Assembly (NCBI GenBank): GCA_021325095.1 | Contig: JAJPHV010000124.1 | Span: forward strand, 58,523 to 122,522 | Length of the DNA: 64,000 nucleotides | From: Chloroflexota bacterium | GTDB taxonomy: Bacteria; Chloroflexota; Anaerolineae; Aggregatilineales; UBA2796 | Direction: 5' to 3' | Notes under the pieces: generated by a model | Told to the model about the DNA's origin: nothing | What the model saw: the letters and a program-made list of their open reading frames with translations, nothing else | The model's database searches: none | Made by a program: the position numbers and the translations under genes | Shown here: piece after piece, positions 40,577-53,217 of the stretch | Position numbering within the stretch: position 1 is the first letter of the stretch | Layout: each line of letters starts with the position of its first letter

Positions 40577-40603
40577 TTGCGCATTTCCCCGCATCCATAT
40601 AAT
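40577..40603 (+). promoter_or_regulatory. Promoter of the NGxEIDLNQ repeat protein gene
   Basis: TTGCGC (40577-40582), 15-base spacer and TATAAT (40598-40603) followed by GGGT. Confidence 0.5.
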
Positions 40604-40649
40604 GGGTAGCCATACCTTCTAGCGTTATTGCCAAGTGGAGACCCATATT

Positions 40650-41597
40650 ATGTTTTCGCAACGTGATGAGAGTGACCCCGACCATCGGAATAATGCGCCC
40701 AAGATCATCATCAATGGGCAAGAGATCGACCTGAATCAGTATGCCCAATCCGGCCAGATACCCCCCCGGATCGTCGTCAACGGGCGGGAAATCGACCTCA
40801 ACCAGCTTGCACAATCCGGCGGGCAGGCCGCGCCGCAGGTGCAGATCGTGTCCAGCCAGCGCCCGCGCCGCCGTTCGGCAGGCTGTGGCTGTCTGGGCAT
40901 CGTGTTCGCCCTCATTATCGCGCTGGTGACGATTGGCGGGATTGCGGCAGCCATTCTGGCTGTGTTCAGCCCTAACCTGCTCATGGGCGCGATGACGGCC
41001 ATTACCGGGGTCAGAGCGCCCGAAACGCGCAAGATCGCCAGCGACGCCAGCAACTTCGATCCATTCGGCGCCTACGACGAGATCAGCGCCTTTGCGGGCC
41101 AGGACGCGCAGCTTATCGAGATCAACGCCAGCTACGTGCGCGCCGACGGCACGATGGACTTGACGGCGACCTATTCGCCTTCGCCATATGCCGATTACAA
41201 ATTTGCCCGTGAAGTAGCGCGACCAGGCGACGCGCCGCCTGTCGGGGTTGCAGGCTCAACGACTGGCCCCTGGTACGAGCCGATCACCATCCGCGCTTTC
41301 CAGCCGGGGCAGCGGCGGCGCACGTCAATCTCCAAAGGCGGCGTGCGGACGAGCTTCGATTGGGTCAATGAGGGTCTGGTGAAGGATGTCTCCGATCCGA
41401 CCAGCAGCCTGTCGCCTGAATTCATAGCCAGGCCGCAATGCAGCACTGCCGATCTGTGGAAAGCGGCGCTCGAAGAAGATGCGCCGAGGGATGCTGTCGC
41501 CGTCATCCGCTATGACAAAAACGGCTATTCGTTTGTCATCAGCGGTGCGGGCGTCAATCTGCGGTTCGACATGGCGTGCAGGTTGAAAACGCGCTGA
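40650..41597 (+). CDS. Membrane protein with repeated NGxEIDLNQ motif
   Basis: The ATG at 40650 follows GGAG by nine bases; a GTG at 40635 would overlap that site. The 315-residue product has a soluble N-terminus with a duplicated NG-x-EIDLNQ-x-AQSG unit (about 18-34 and 39-55), a Cys/Gly-rich membrane entry SAGCGCLGIVFALIIALV and one membrane helix (about 76-103), then an extracytoplasmic domain of about 210 residues with strands YVRADGTMDLTATYSP and YSFVISGAGVNLRFDMAC. I do not know the family. The repeated unit resembles short linear motifs that dock partners. Confidence 0.65.
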   Translation: MFSQRDESDPDHRNNAPKIIINGQEIDLNQYAQSGQIPPRIVVNGREIDLNQLAQSGGQAAPQVQIVSSQRPRRRSAGCGCLGIVFALIIALVTIGGIAAAILAVFSPNLLMGAMTAITGVRAPETRKIASDASNFDPFGAYDEISAFAGQDAQLIEINASYVRADGTMDLTATYSPSPYADYKFAREVARPGDAPPVGVAGSTTGPWYEPITIRAFQPGQRRRTSISKGGVRTSFDWVNEGLVKDVSDPTSSLSPEFIARPQCSTADLWKAALEEDAPRDAVAVIRYDKNGYSFVISGAGVNLRFDMACRLKTR

Positions 41598-41630
41598 CCC
41601 AGCCACAGACATTCGGGGTGGAGAAACCGT

Positions 41631-41659
41631 GCAGCCCCGATTGGCTCCGCCGGGGCTGC
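41631..41659 (+). terminator. Terminator-like hairpin after the NGxEIDLNQ gene
   Basis: GCAGCCCCG (41631-41639) pairs with CGGGGCTGC (41651-41659) over an 11-base loop. No U-tract follows, so it may be a weak or Rho-assisted end. Confidence 0.45.
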
Positions 41660-41886
41660 GACCTGATCTGTTGTGCCGCTCCATGAACTGAACCAGATTC
41701 CTATCCGCCTGCAAAAATCCTGTCGCAGACCTGTAAAAATCTTGTAAATACGGCATCCACCAAATCCGTTCCTATGATCGACTGCGTATCTTGCAGTGTG
41801 AAGGTCTGGCATCCCACGTGATCAAACAGCCGGCTGGTGGGTTGCGCCTTCCTGAATCAATCGGTCACTATGAAGGAAATGGCGAA

Positions 41887-42660
41887 ATGTCCAACACTCT
41901 TTCCCGTCGTGATGTTTTGAAGGGAAGCGCCTTGCTCGCAGCCGCTTCGGCACTGGGGTTCACCGGCGTATTTGGTCTGCGCCGCGCCTTTGCCGCCGAC
42001 GATGACGCCAAGACGATTGTCACCGTTGCCGCCACCGCCGAAACGTTTGCTACCACCCATTACTATCGCGCGCTGACCGAAAAGAGCCTGAGCCTGAGCG
42101 AGGGCGAAAAGACCTACATGCTCGCAGCGCTGGAATCCGAGTTCGACCACCTTCAGTTCTTGAAGGCCAATGGCGGCGCAGCCCTTCAGGACAAGTTCTA
42201 CTTCCCGAAAGGGACATTCTCCAACAAGAAGACGCTCGGCGCGGTCACGTCCATCGCGGAGACCGTCTTTGTCGGCGCTTACGTGGCCGCAACCCACAGC
42301 TTCGCCAAGCTCGGCGCACCCGAACTGGCAGCCGTCGCGGCCCAGGTTGCGGTGGTCGAAGGCCAACACCTGCTGTTCATGCGCGGGCTGGCGGGTGAGA
42401 AAGTACCCAACAACATCGCCCTGGCCGATCCGATCTTCATGAACGTGGGTGACGCTGTGCCCGTCGTGACGCCGCTGCTGGACGGCAAGAAGCCCGCCAG
42501 CGGCCCACTGGCGGTTGATTTCGAGACATCGGCTTACCAGTATCCAGGGGACGATGCAATCAAGAAGCTGATCGGCAAAGGGCTGCTGACTGCAACTAAG
42601 CCCTTCACGGCGATGGGCAGCGTGGCCGCTGCAACGATGGCCGCAACGATGTCCAAGTAG
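41887..42660 (+). CDS. Tat-exported ferritin-like domain protein
   Basis: The ATG at 41887 is preceded by AAGGAAATGG; the frame is open further upstream but lacks a ribosome site. The 257-residue product starts with a twin-arginine signal (SRRDVLKGSALLAAASALG, residues 6-24, then an Ala-rich h-region). The mature part is mostly helical with the TYMLAALESEFDHLQFLKANGG and VVEGQHLLFMRGL segments carrying paired carboxylates and His, as in the ferritin_2 group of exported ferritin-like proteins, which are widespread in Actinobacteria, Deinococcus and Chloroflexota. Ligands of both helical halves are visible (Glu-x-x-His twice), so a di-metal site is possible. Role probably in metal storage or desiccation/oxidative stress; unproven. 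Confidence 0.78.
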   Translation: MSNTLSRRDVLKGSALLAAASALGFTGVFGLRRAFAADDDAKTIVTVAATAETFATTHYYRALTEKSLSLSEGEKTYMLAALESEFDHLQFLKANGGAALQDKFYFPKGTFSNKKTLGAVTSIAETVFVGAYVAATHSFAKLGAPELAAVAAQVAVVEGQHLLFMRGLAGEKVPNNIALADPIFMNVGDAVPVVTPLLDGKKPASGPLAVDFETSAYQYPGDDAIKKLIGKGLLTATKPFTAMGSVAAATMAATMSK

Positions 42661-42688
42661 GCTTTCCCGTCCAGACTTTAACTTCGCG

Positions 42689-42718
42689 CACCGGTACAGC
42701 GACCTTGCTGTACCGGTG
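42689..42718 (+). terminator. Strong hairpin after the ferritin-like gene
   Basis: CACCGGTACAGC / GCTGTACCGGTG, 12 perfect pairs with a 6-base loop, 29 bases after the stop. It lacks a T-run, so it could be a transcript-end protector or a Rho-dependent site. Confidence 0.5.
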
Positions 42719-42929
42719 TAGTGGACACCCGTTTCTGAATCTGAACGTGGAACTCGCCCTGTTCAAGTCTGCGTCTCGTTGGCAGGGACAGGCTCGGCGA
42801 GGATTTCTCGCGCCCGGCTCAACACCGCCTCTTGAAGCTCTTGCGGCGCCACAACCTCAAGCCAAAAAACGGTGCGTAGGCAATGGCAACACGGCTCAAG
42901 GTGACATTAATAGGCAATAGATCGGAACA

Positions 42930-43199
42930 CTAGGAAAGCATGTTATCGCCCCAATCCTTGATCTGATACTCCCTCACGACGCCTTCCAGGAAGAACGGAT
43001 CTGACCTGGCAAAGGCTTCAGCCGCGGCCCGGCTGCGGAAGAGTGCCATATTTCCGCCTCCCGGGTCGGTGAAAGGCCCTACTCCAACCACCTCGCCGCG
43101 GGCAAGGAACTGATCCAGGAATGCCTTGTGACGTGGAAAGACAGCCATAACCTCGTCACGAGTTTTTCCTCCGCTGCTGCCAATCACCGCAAATAACAT
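42930..43199 (-). CDS. YCII-related domain protein
   Basis: The 89-residue product has the YCII/dimeric alpha-beta barrel pattern: KTRDEVMAVFPRHKAFLDQFLARGEVVGVGPFTDPGGGNMALFRSRAAAEAFARSDPFFLEGVVREYQIKDW, given here in outline, with the conserved His in RHKAFLD and the Asp-Pro-Phe near residue 70. These small proteins form dimers and act as accessory or isomerase-like domains. It is a single gene of unknown role. Confidence 0.82.
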   Translation of the reverse strand: MLFAVIGSSGGKTRDEVMAVFPRHKAFLDQFLARGEVVGVGPFTDPGGGNMALFRSRAAAEAFARSDPFFLEGVVREYQIKDWGDNMLS

Positions 43200-43385
43200 T
43201 CCAGTGAACTCCCTTCTGCAACGCCGCCAGTATTGCGTTTTACCCTGTCCGATAGCTGATGCTTTGCTCGGGCGATTGTCGCCTACTACTATGACGAACA
43301 GCAGTTCGCAGAATCGACACCCTCAAAGACCCGTTTTGAGTCTCCAGATCGCTTATGACACTGATTCGGGGGTGAGTGATAAGAC

Positions 43386-43413
43386 GAACCCCTTTCCAAT
43401 CGGAAAGGGGTTC
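43386..43413. repeat. Perfect hairpin after rpoC, variant of the dispersed repeat (copy 7)
   Basis: GAACCCCTTTCC-AATC-GGAAAGGGGTTC, 12 perfect pairs. It begins 14 bases after the rpoC stop on the minus strand and probably ends that transcript, although the following bases (GTCTTATC) are not a clean U-tract. Confidence 0.65.
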
Positions 43414-43427
43414 GGAAAGGGTAAACC

Positions 43428-48017
<4,590 letters not shown>

Positions 48018-48229
48018 GGCGTTCCTCCTCTGCGCTAGTGTGAACAGAAAAGTGAGTGACCAATCGGCATTACGCCAATGAATGGATCGAACCGAAAATG
48101 CCCGGCACGAGCAGGATTAGGGAACGAGAGAACAGGACAGGCCGCGAGAACGCCAAAAAAGCGCAAGGAACCTTCTTCCAGCGCTGCGATTTTGGACACG
48201 CGGACCCTCTACCAGCCATATCGTATTGA
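48018..48229 (-). promoter_or_regulatory. rpoC 5' leader with terminator-like hairpin (candidate attenuator)
   Basis: From the predicted start near 48229, a hairpin AGCGC-T-GGAA-loop-TTCC-TT-GCGCT (48185-48160, minus strand) is followed by TTTTTT, the shape of an intrinsic terminator, 44 nt into the transcript and about 140 nt before the rpoC start. The leader could therefore regulate rpoC by premature termination. No competing antiterminator helix is obvious to me. Confidence 0.5.
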
Positions 48230-48235
48230 GAGGGA

Positions 48236-48263
48236 AGTATACCGCAGAATCAGGATATGTCAA
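48236..48263 (-). promoter_or_regulatory. rpoC promoter
   Basis: TTGACA at 48263-48258 and TATACT at 48241-48236 on the minus strand, 16-base spacer: a near-perfect sigma70-type promoter about 220 bases before the TTG start. Confidence 0.8.
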
Positions 48264-48316
48264 GGGTCGCCGCGTACAACGAAGCGCACAGTACAGACTC
48301 GGAAAGGATCGTTCGA

Positions 48317-48343
48317 TTGACAGATTGACTACAATACTACAAA
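48317..48343 (+). promoter_or_regulatory. Possible promoter of the TPR-LuxR regulator
   Basis: TTGACA (48317-48322), a spacer of 15 and TACAAA (48338-48343). A second TTGACT overlaps at 48325. It lies 40 bases before the start of the gene. Confidence 0.4.
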
Positions 48344-48384
48344 AGACACGGTCTGGAAGCATGAGTCAGGCTTGAACTTATCCG

Positions 48385-50058
48385 ATGAAGGACATCCCCG
48401 TTGGGCAGTCTGATCTGATAAATACCGGGCGCGAGGCGTTGAACCAGGGCGCGTGGCAGGAAGCGCGTGCCAGCTTTGAGGCAGCCCTGGCGCTTTCAGA
48501 AACTCCTGAAGCGCTGGAAGGGCTGGGCATCGCTGCCATGTGCCTTGACGATGCCGCTACAGTATTCGATGCACGGGAACGCGCTTACCGGCTTTATCGT
48601 GAGCGCGGCGACAGACGGGCAGCGGCAAGGGTTGCAACGTGGCTGGCCTGGAATTACAAAGATTTTCGCGGTGAGGAAGCCATCATGAACGGCTGGCTGC
48701 GGCGCGCCCACCGCCTGATCGACGATCTGGACCCCGGCCCGGAACACGTCTGGCTTGCCGCTCGTGAAGCGGGCCTGGTGATCGACCATGATGCCGAACG
48801 CGCCAGGCAACTTGCTTCCGAAGCAGTTAAACAGGCGCGTTCGCTTGGTCTGATTGACTTGGAAATGCTGGCTTTGTCGGTGGAAGGCATCGCCCTGGTC
48901 ACTTTGGGCCAGGTTGATGAAGGCATGGCCCTCCTGGATGAAGTGGCAGCAGCGACAGCCGCAGGTGAAGTGAAGGATCCCGCGATGATGGGCCTGACCT
49001 GCTGCAATATTATCTCCGGCTGCCAGCAGGTCTTCGATTTTGAGCGCGCTGCCCAATGGTGCGACAAACTAAAAGCGAGCTGCAAACGCTGGCAGAATCG
49101 TCCCCTTTTCGCCGTCTGCCGTATCCATTACGCGGATGTGTTGATGTGGCGCGGGGCATGGGCTGATGCCGAGGCCGAGTTGGCAGCGGCGGCCAATGAA
49201 TTGCTCGAAGTACGTCCGGCGCAGGTACAGATGGCGACGCTCCGGCTGGCCGAGCTTCGTCACCGGCAGGGCCGCTTTCATGAAGCTGCCGAGCTCTTTG
49301 CGCCAGCCCTGGCCTATGCTGCTGCTCAACTTGGGCGTGCCCGGCTCGCCCTCGATGAAGGCGACGCCCGGCTGGCCGCCAATCTGACCCATCGTTACCT
49401 GCGCAAGGTTGTTGCCCGCGTGGAGCGGGTGGCGGGGCTTGAGCTGATGGTACAGGCGCAGGTTGCCCTCGGCGAGCTAGAACAGGCGCAGGCTGCCTTT
49501 GATGCGCTCCAAGCGCTCGTGGATATTGCGCCCAATGACGTGTTGCGGGCTTCGACAAGCTTTGCCGCCGGGATCATTGCCTCTGCACACAGCGACCACG
49601 ATACCGCCCGCTGGCGGTTTGAGGATGCGGTTGATCTCTATCAGCAAAACGATGTGCCGTTCGAGGCTGCACGTTGCCGTATCGAACTGGCCCGCGCCTT
49701 GTACGCATTGGACGATTGGAAAGCGGCAGCGCAGGAACTCCAGACGGCGCTGGTTTCACTCCGAGAACTGGGGGCCGTCTGGGAGGCCAAACGGGCAGGT
49801 GCCCTGTTAGGCGAGATGGAGGCGAAAACTCCTGTCAAGACTGCGCCGTCCACCAACACCGAGCAATTGACCCCGCGCGAGCTTGAAGTGCTCGGCCTGG
49901 TTGCCGAAGGGTTGAGCAACCAGGAGATCGCCAACCGCCTGAACCTGAGTGAGCACACCGTACATCGCCACGTGTCGAGCATCCTGGGCAAACTGGGCGT
50001 TACCTCGCGCGCTGCGGCAGCCGCCTACGCCGCGCGCCACCGCCCCCACACTGAATAG
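48385..50058 (+). CDS. TPR-repeat LuxR-type transcriptional regulator
   Basis: The 557-residue protein begins with TPR-like helices from residue 1 (the first is ALNQGAWQEARASFEAALAL) through about 480, and ends with a LuxR/GerE helix-turn-helix (about 490-555: LTPRELEVLGLVAEGLSNQEIANRLNLS..., shown partly). It has no STAND ATPase module, so it differs from MalT-type regulators. It is expected to bind DNA and be controlled by a ligand or protein bound to the TPR superhelix. Divergent from rpoC. A tiny ORF and a methyltransferase gene follow. Confidence 0.85.
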   Translation: MKDIPVGQSDLINTGREALNQGAWQEARASFEAALALSETPEALEGLGIAAMCLDDAATVFDARERAYRLYRERGDRRAAARVATWLAWNYKDFRGEEAIMNGWLRRAHRLIDDLDPGPEHVWLAAREAGLVIDHDAERARQLASEAVKQARSLGLIDLEMLALSVEGIALVTLGQVDEGMALLDEVAAATAAGEVKDPAMMGLTCCNIISGCQQVFDFERAAQWCDKLKASCKRWQNRPLFAVCRIHYADVLMWRGAWADAEAELAAAANELLEVRPAQVQMATLRLAELRHRQGRFHEAAELFAPALAYAAAQLGRARLALDEGDARLAANLTHRYLRKVVARVERVAGLELMVQAQVALGELEQAQAAFDALQALVDIAPNDVLRASTSFAAGIIASAHSDHDTARWRFEDAVDLYQQNDVPFEAARCRIELARALYALDDWKAAAQELQTALVSLRELGAVWEAKRAGALLGEMEAKTPVKTAPSTNTEQLTPRELEVLGLVAEGLSNQEIANRLNLSEHTVHRHVSSILGKLGVTSRAAAAAYAARHRPHTE

Positions 50059-50110
50059 CCAGATCGGGCTATCGGAACATCTCTCCAAAATAGCCAGAGC
50101 AGGGGAAGAT

Positions 50111-50227
50111 ATGCCTCGTGTCTTCCTTTACACTGGCTTCATCAAGTTCGGACAGGCCGTGCAGGGGTTCAAAAAGTGGCTCGGCTTGTTGCGGTTAGTG
50201 GAGAGGAGCCTGCGATGTCAGCAGTAA
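50111..50227 (+). CDS. Candidate small ORF upstream of and overlapping the methyltransferase
   Basis: ATG at 50111 follows AGGGGA by five bases and the frame encodes 38 residues (MPRVFLYTGFIKFGQAVQGF..., then an amphipathic Lys/Trp/Leu/Arg stretch), ending 13 bases inside the next gene. The close ribosome site and overlap suggest translational coupling, but coding is not otherwise proven. Confidence 0.3.
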   Translation: MPRVFLYTGFIKFGQAVQGFKKWLGLLRLVERSLRCQQ

Positions 50228-51021
50228 GTCCGAAGGTGAGCGGTTCGGCGGCGGTACAAGGTGATCTGTGGGGAGCCAGGGCCAGAGATTGGGCCGATAC
50301 ACAGGAGGGCTTTTCCCGCCAACTCTTTGAGGCCGGTCTTCAGAAACTGGCAGTTGGCGCTGGCAGCTTGCTGCTGGATGTGGGCTGCGGTACGGGCCTG
50401 GCCTGCGCAATGGCGGTAGAGCGGGGCGCTAAAGTCAGCGGCATCGACGCCTCGGCCCCTTCCGTTGAAATTGCCAGACAGCGCACACCCAACGGGGATT
50501 TCCGCGTCGGTGAGATGGAAGACCTGCCCTACGCCGATCACACCTTCGACGCAGTGACGGGATTCAATTCCTTCCAATACGCCACCAGTCCGGTGAATGC
50601 GCTGCGAGAAGCCCACCGCGTCGTCAAACCCGGGGGGAAGGTGCTCATCGCTGTGTGGGGCAAGGCGGAACATTGTGAAGGCGTGGCTGTCCTGAAAGCG
50701 CTCGGTTCGCTTTTGCCCCCGCCACCGCCCGGCGCGCCGGGGCCATTTGCACTGTCGGAGGATGGCGCGCTGGAAGCTCTGGTGTCCGAGGCAGGGCTGA
50801 CTCCGCTCGAATCTGACGATGCCCCGAGCATCTGGACTTTCGCCAATCTGGATGAAGCTCTGCGCGCCTCGCTATCCGCCGGGCCAGCGACCCGTGCCAT
50901 CCGCCACTCAGGCGAAGAACGGGTCAGGGAAGCTGTGACGCAGGCCCTTGCGCCTTTCAAGACGGCCTCTGGCGGCTACCGGTTGGAGAACGAGTTCCGC
51001 TACCTGATCGCAAAGGCTTGA
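50215..51021 (+). CDS. SAM-dependent methyltransferase
   Basis: The ATG at 50215 is preceded by GAGAGGAG; the longer in-frame ATG at 50176 is not. The 268-residue class I enzyme has motif I LLLDVGCGTGLACAMA, acidic strand 2 end (KVSGIDAS), FRVGEMEDLPY and the F-D-A-V-T-G motif IV, then LREAHRVVKPGGKVLIAVWG. The domain most resembles the UbiE/COQ5-like Methyltransf_11 group. Substrate unknown. It precedes a flavoprotein gene on the same strand, 98 bases apart. Confidence 0.85.
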   Translation: MSAVSPKVSGSAAVQGDLWGARARDWADTQEGFSRQLFEAGLQKLAVGAGSLLLDVGCGTGLACAMAVERGAKVSGIDASAPSVEIARQRTPNGDFRVGEMEDLPYADHTFDAVTGFNSFQYATSPVNALREAHRVVKPGGKVLIAVWGKAEHCEGVAVLKALGSLLPPPPPGAPGPFALSEDGALEALVSEAGLTPLESDDAPSIWTFANLDEALRASLSAGPATRAIRHSGEERVREAVTQALAPFKTASGGYRLENEFRYLIAKA

Positions 51022-51119
51022 GGGCTGCGACGAGGTGACAGCCCGCGAGTCACCTCGTCATGCGCCAGGCAACTCCTGACTGCCTTCCGCCGCCGATAGT
51101 ATTGGAAAAGGAGAACAGT

Positions 51120-52325
51120 ATGTATGACGTAATCGTAGTCGGCGCACGCTGTGCTGGCTCCACTACCGCGATGCTGCTGGCCCGCAAGGGCTACCGGGTG
51201 CTGGTCGTGGACAAGGCAACATTCCCCAGCGATACGATTTCCACCCACTACATCCACCAACCCGGGGTCAGCCTGCTCAATCGCTGGGGGCTACTGGACA
51301 GGGTTATTGCTTCGAACTGTCCCCCTATCGAGCGGACTCGCGTCGATTTTGGCCCGGCGTATTTTACGGCGAACAACCTGCCATCCGATGGAATCAACAC
51401 GAGCTACGCGCCCCGCCGCACCGTATTCGATCAAATCCTGGTTGATGCCTGCGCCGAGGCAGGCGCGGAAGTGCGCCAGGGCTTTGTCGTCGAGGACATC
51501 ATTACGGACAGCGGGCGAGTGGCTGGCATTCGCGGCCACACCCAGGGCGGTTCAACAATCACCGAAACTGCCCCGCTGGTGATCGGCGCGGACGGGATGC
51601 GCTCGCTCATTGCAGACGCCGTGCAAGCAACAACCTACCATGAGACTCCACCGCTCACCTGCAACTACTATTCGTACTTTAGCGGTGTGCCCCTGGATGG
51701 TGCAGAGTTGTATATACGCGAGCGCCGCTTCTTTGTAAGCAGCATGACAAACGATGGATTGACCGGGATTATCGTCATCTTCCCGAACGCCGAGTTCCAC
51801 GAATTTCGGGCGGACATCGAAGGCCATTTCTTCAAGGCGCTCGACCTCGCGCCCGATTTCGCCGAGCGTGTGCGGCAGGGCAAACGTGAGGAACCCTGGA
51901 AGGGAATGGCGAATGTTGCCAATTTCTTCCGCAAGCCTTATGGGCCGGGCTGGGCGCTCGTGGGCGATGCGGGGTATTTCAAAGACCCGATCACGGCGCA
52001 GGGCATCACCGATGCCTTCCATAGCGCTGAACTCCTGACCGAAGCCGTTGATGATGGGTTCTGCGGGCGAATGCCAATGGAAGATGCTCTGGCCGCTTAC
52101 GAAAGGCGGCGCAACGAATCGGTCATGCCCTTGTACCAACTGACGTGCCAGTTTGCCTCCATGGAGCCACCCTCGCCACAAATGCAGCAGCTTTTCGCTG
52201 CACTAGCCCATAATCCAACAGAAGCAGATCGCTTTATCGGCACGATTTCTGGGGTGGTACCCATCCCCGAATTCTATGCTCCGACCAATTTGCAGCGGAT
52301 CGTCGGTCAGGCGATGTCGGCCTGA
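51120..52325 (+). CDS. FAD-dependent oxidoreductase, geranylgeranyl reductase-like
   Basis: The ATG at 51120 follows AAGGAGAA at good spacing, while the in-frame ATG at 51060 lies inside the previous intergenic space without a site. The 401-residue protein begins with a Rossmann motif (VVGARCAGSTTAMLLARKG, Cys in place of the third Gly region, then an acidic strand-2 end), carries a DG-type motif GDAGYFKDPITAQGITDA near 290, and matches the p-hydroxybenzoate hydroxylase-fold reductases that include geranylgeranyl reductases and halogenase-like enzymes. No halogenase Lys motif is present. The exact substrate is not predictable; terpenoid or aromatic compounds are likely types. Confidence 0.78.
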   Translation: MYDVIVVGARCAGSTTAMLLARKGYRVLVVDKATFPSDTISTHYIHQPGVSLLNRWGLLDRVIASNCPPIERTRVDFGPAYFTANNLPSDGINTSYAPRRTVFDQILVDACAEAGAEVRQGFVVEDIITDSGRVAGIRGHTQGGSTITETAPLVIGADGMRSLIADAVQATTYHETPPLTCNYYSYFSGVPLDGAELYIRERRFFVSSMTNDGLTGIIVIFPNAEFHEFRADIEGHFFKALDLAPDFAERVRQGKREEPWKGMANVANFFRKPYGPGWALVGDAGYFKDPITAQGITDAFHSAELLTEAVDDGFCGRMPMEDALAAYERRRNESVMPLYQLTCQFASMEPPSPQMQQLFAALAHNPTEADRFIGTISGVVPIPEFYAPTNLQRIVGQAMSA

Positions 52326-52436
52326 GCCAGACTTCGCCCTGTCGGGGGCTATGCAACCCCCGACAGTCGTCAGCCATTCGTAGGGACAATCTCCTAGGCT
52401 GCCTTTTCCATCCGAATACGTATGGCGGCGTGGTTG

Positions 52437-53210
52437 TTAATAAGTGCGGTAACCCATGCTGTTCAGCAGTTCGCTGATGGCTGTTTCATATTCGCGGGCG
52501 CTTTCCCCGGTTACGCTGATCGCATGGCGTTTCCGCAGCGCTTCCGGCGTAGAGTCGGTGATCTTCGCGCCGCCATGCCAGATCGAGATGATCCGGCAGC
52601 CGGCCTGCACTGCCCACTCAACTTCCTGCCGGACAACACTCGAATTCAGGGTATTGGGGCCGACCAGACAGATGAAATATCTGGCTTCTCGAATCCGTTC
52701 TTCCAAATGTTCGGCCCACTCGTCGCCCGCCGCGATCTTTTTGTCGATGAAGACTTCCGGTACACCGACGATGCGCAGCCGGGCCTCGACCAGCAGGGCG
52801 AAAGCGCTGCTATCCTTGCGGCTGTAGGAGATGAACACGCCGGGCGCCTGCGCCGGTTTTTCGAGCAGTTGCAGCGCTTTGGGCGTGAGGACGTAGTTGG
52901 TGATAGTGCGGTTGTTGATGTCGTGTTCCTTGCTCGCCACCGAAAGATACTCGTAGGCAGCCAGCAGTTCAAAGGCGGGCGGACTGAAGTTCTCGTCGGA
53001 TTTCGTCACCCATTTGGCGCGAAAGTCGATCCGATCCTGGCTGTCGTGATCGCGCTCGATGTAAGGGCTGTCGCTCCACGAAAAACGCCCGCCTATGGAA
53101 ATCATCGGGCCGATATTGCCGGTAGCAAACAAATAGGCCAGGTCACGCGCGTAATCGTGAATCTGCTGGATCGGATCGGTGGGCCGCGCCAGCTTGAGCG
53201 GATTATCCAT
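52437..53210 (-). CDS. TIR-domain protein with N-terminal winged-helix-like region
   Basis: The 257-residue protein has an N-terminal 115 residues of unknown domain, ending in ITNYVLTPKALQLLEK, which looks like the last helix-strand of a winged helix. A TIR domain follows (about 122-255): box 1 GVFISYSRKDSS, box 2 VFIDKKIAAGDEW, and SSVVRQEVEWA, where Glu196 is in the position of the catalytic Glu of NAD-hydrolysing TIRs. So an NADase or cyclic-ADP-ribose-like activity is possible. It is seven bases downstream of an FAD oxidase gene and in the same run as a receiver-domain gene, an unusual operon. Confidence 0.8.
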   Translation of the reverse strand: MDNPLKLARPTDPIQQIHDYARDLAYLFATGNIGPMISIGGRFSWSDSPYIERDHDSQDRIDFRAKWVTKSDENFSPPAFELLAAYEYLSVASKEHDINNRTITNYVLTPKALQLLEKPAQAPGVFISYSRKDSSAFALLVEARLRIVGVPEVFIDKKIAAGDEWAEHLEERIREARYFICLVGPNTLNSSVVRQEVEWAVQAGCRIISIWHGGAKITDSTPEALRKRHAISVTGESAREYETAISELLNSMGYRTY

Positions 53211-53217
53211 GCTGCAT

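Noticed and set aside
42705..42920. 71-codon frame after the ferritin-like gene
   Set aside because: Composition is random-looking, and it starts inside the 42689-42718 hairpin.
43386..43413. Perfect hairpin as part of a CRISPR or integron site
   Set aside because: A single copy, with no spaced repeats; it fits the dispersed palindrome family and rpoC transcript end.
48070..48219. A 49-codon frame in the rpoC leader (MAGRGSACPKSQRWKK...) as a leader peptide
   Set aside because: It starts about ten bases after the predicted transcript start with no ribosome site and covers the hairpin by accident; I left it out of the features.
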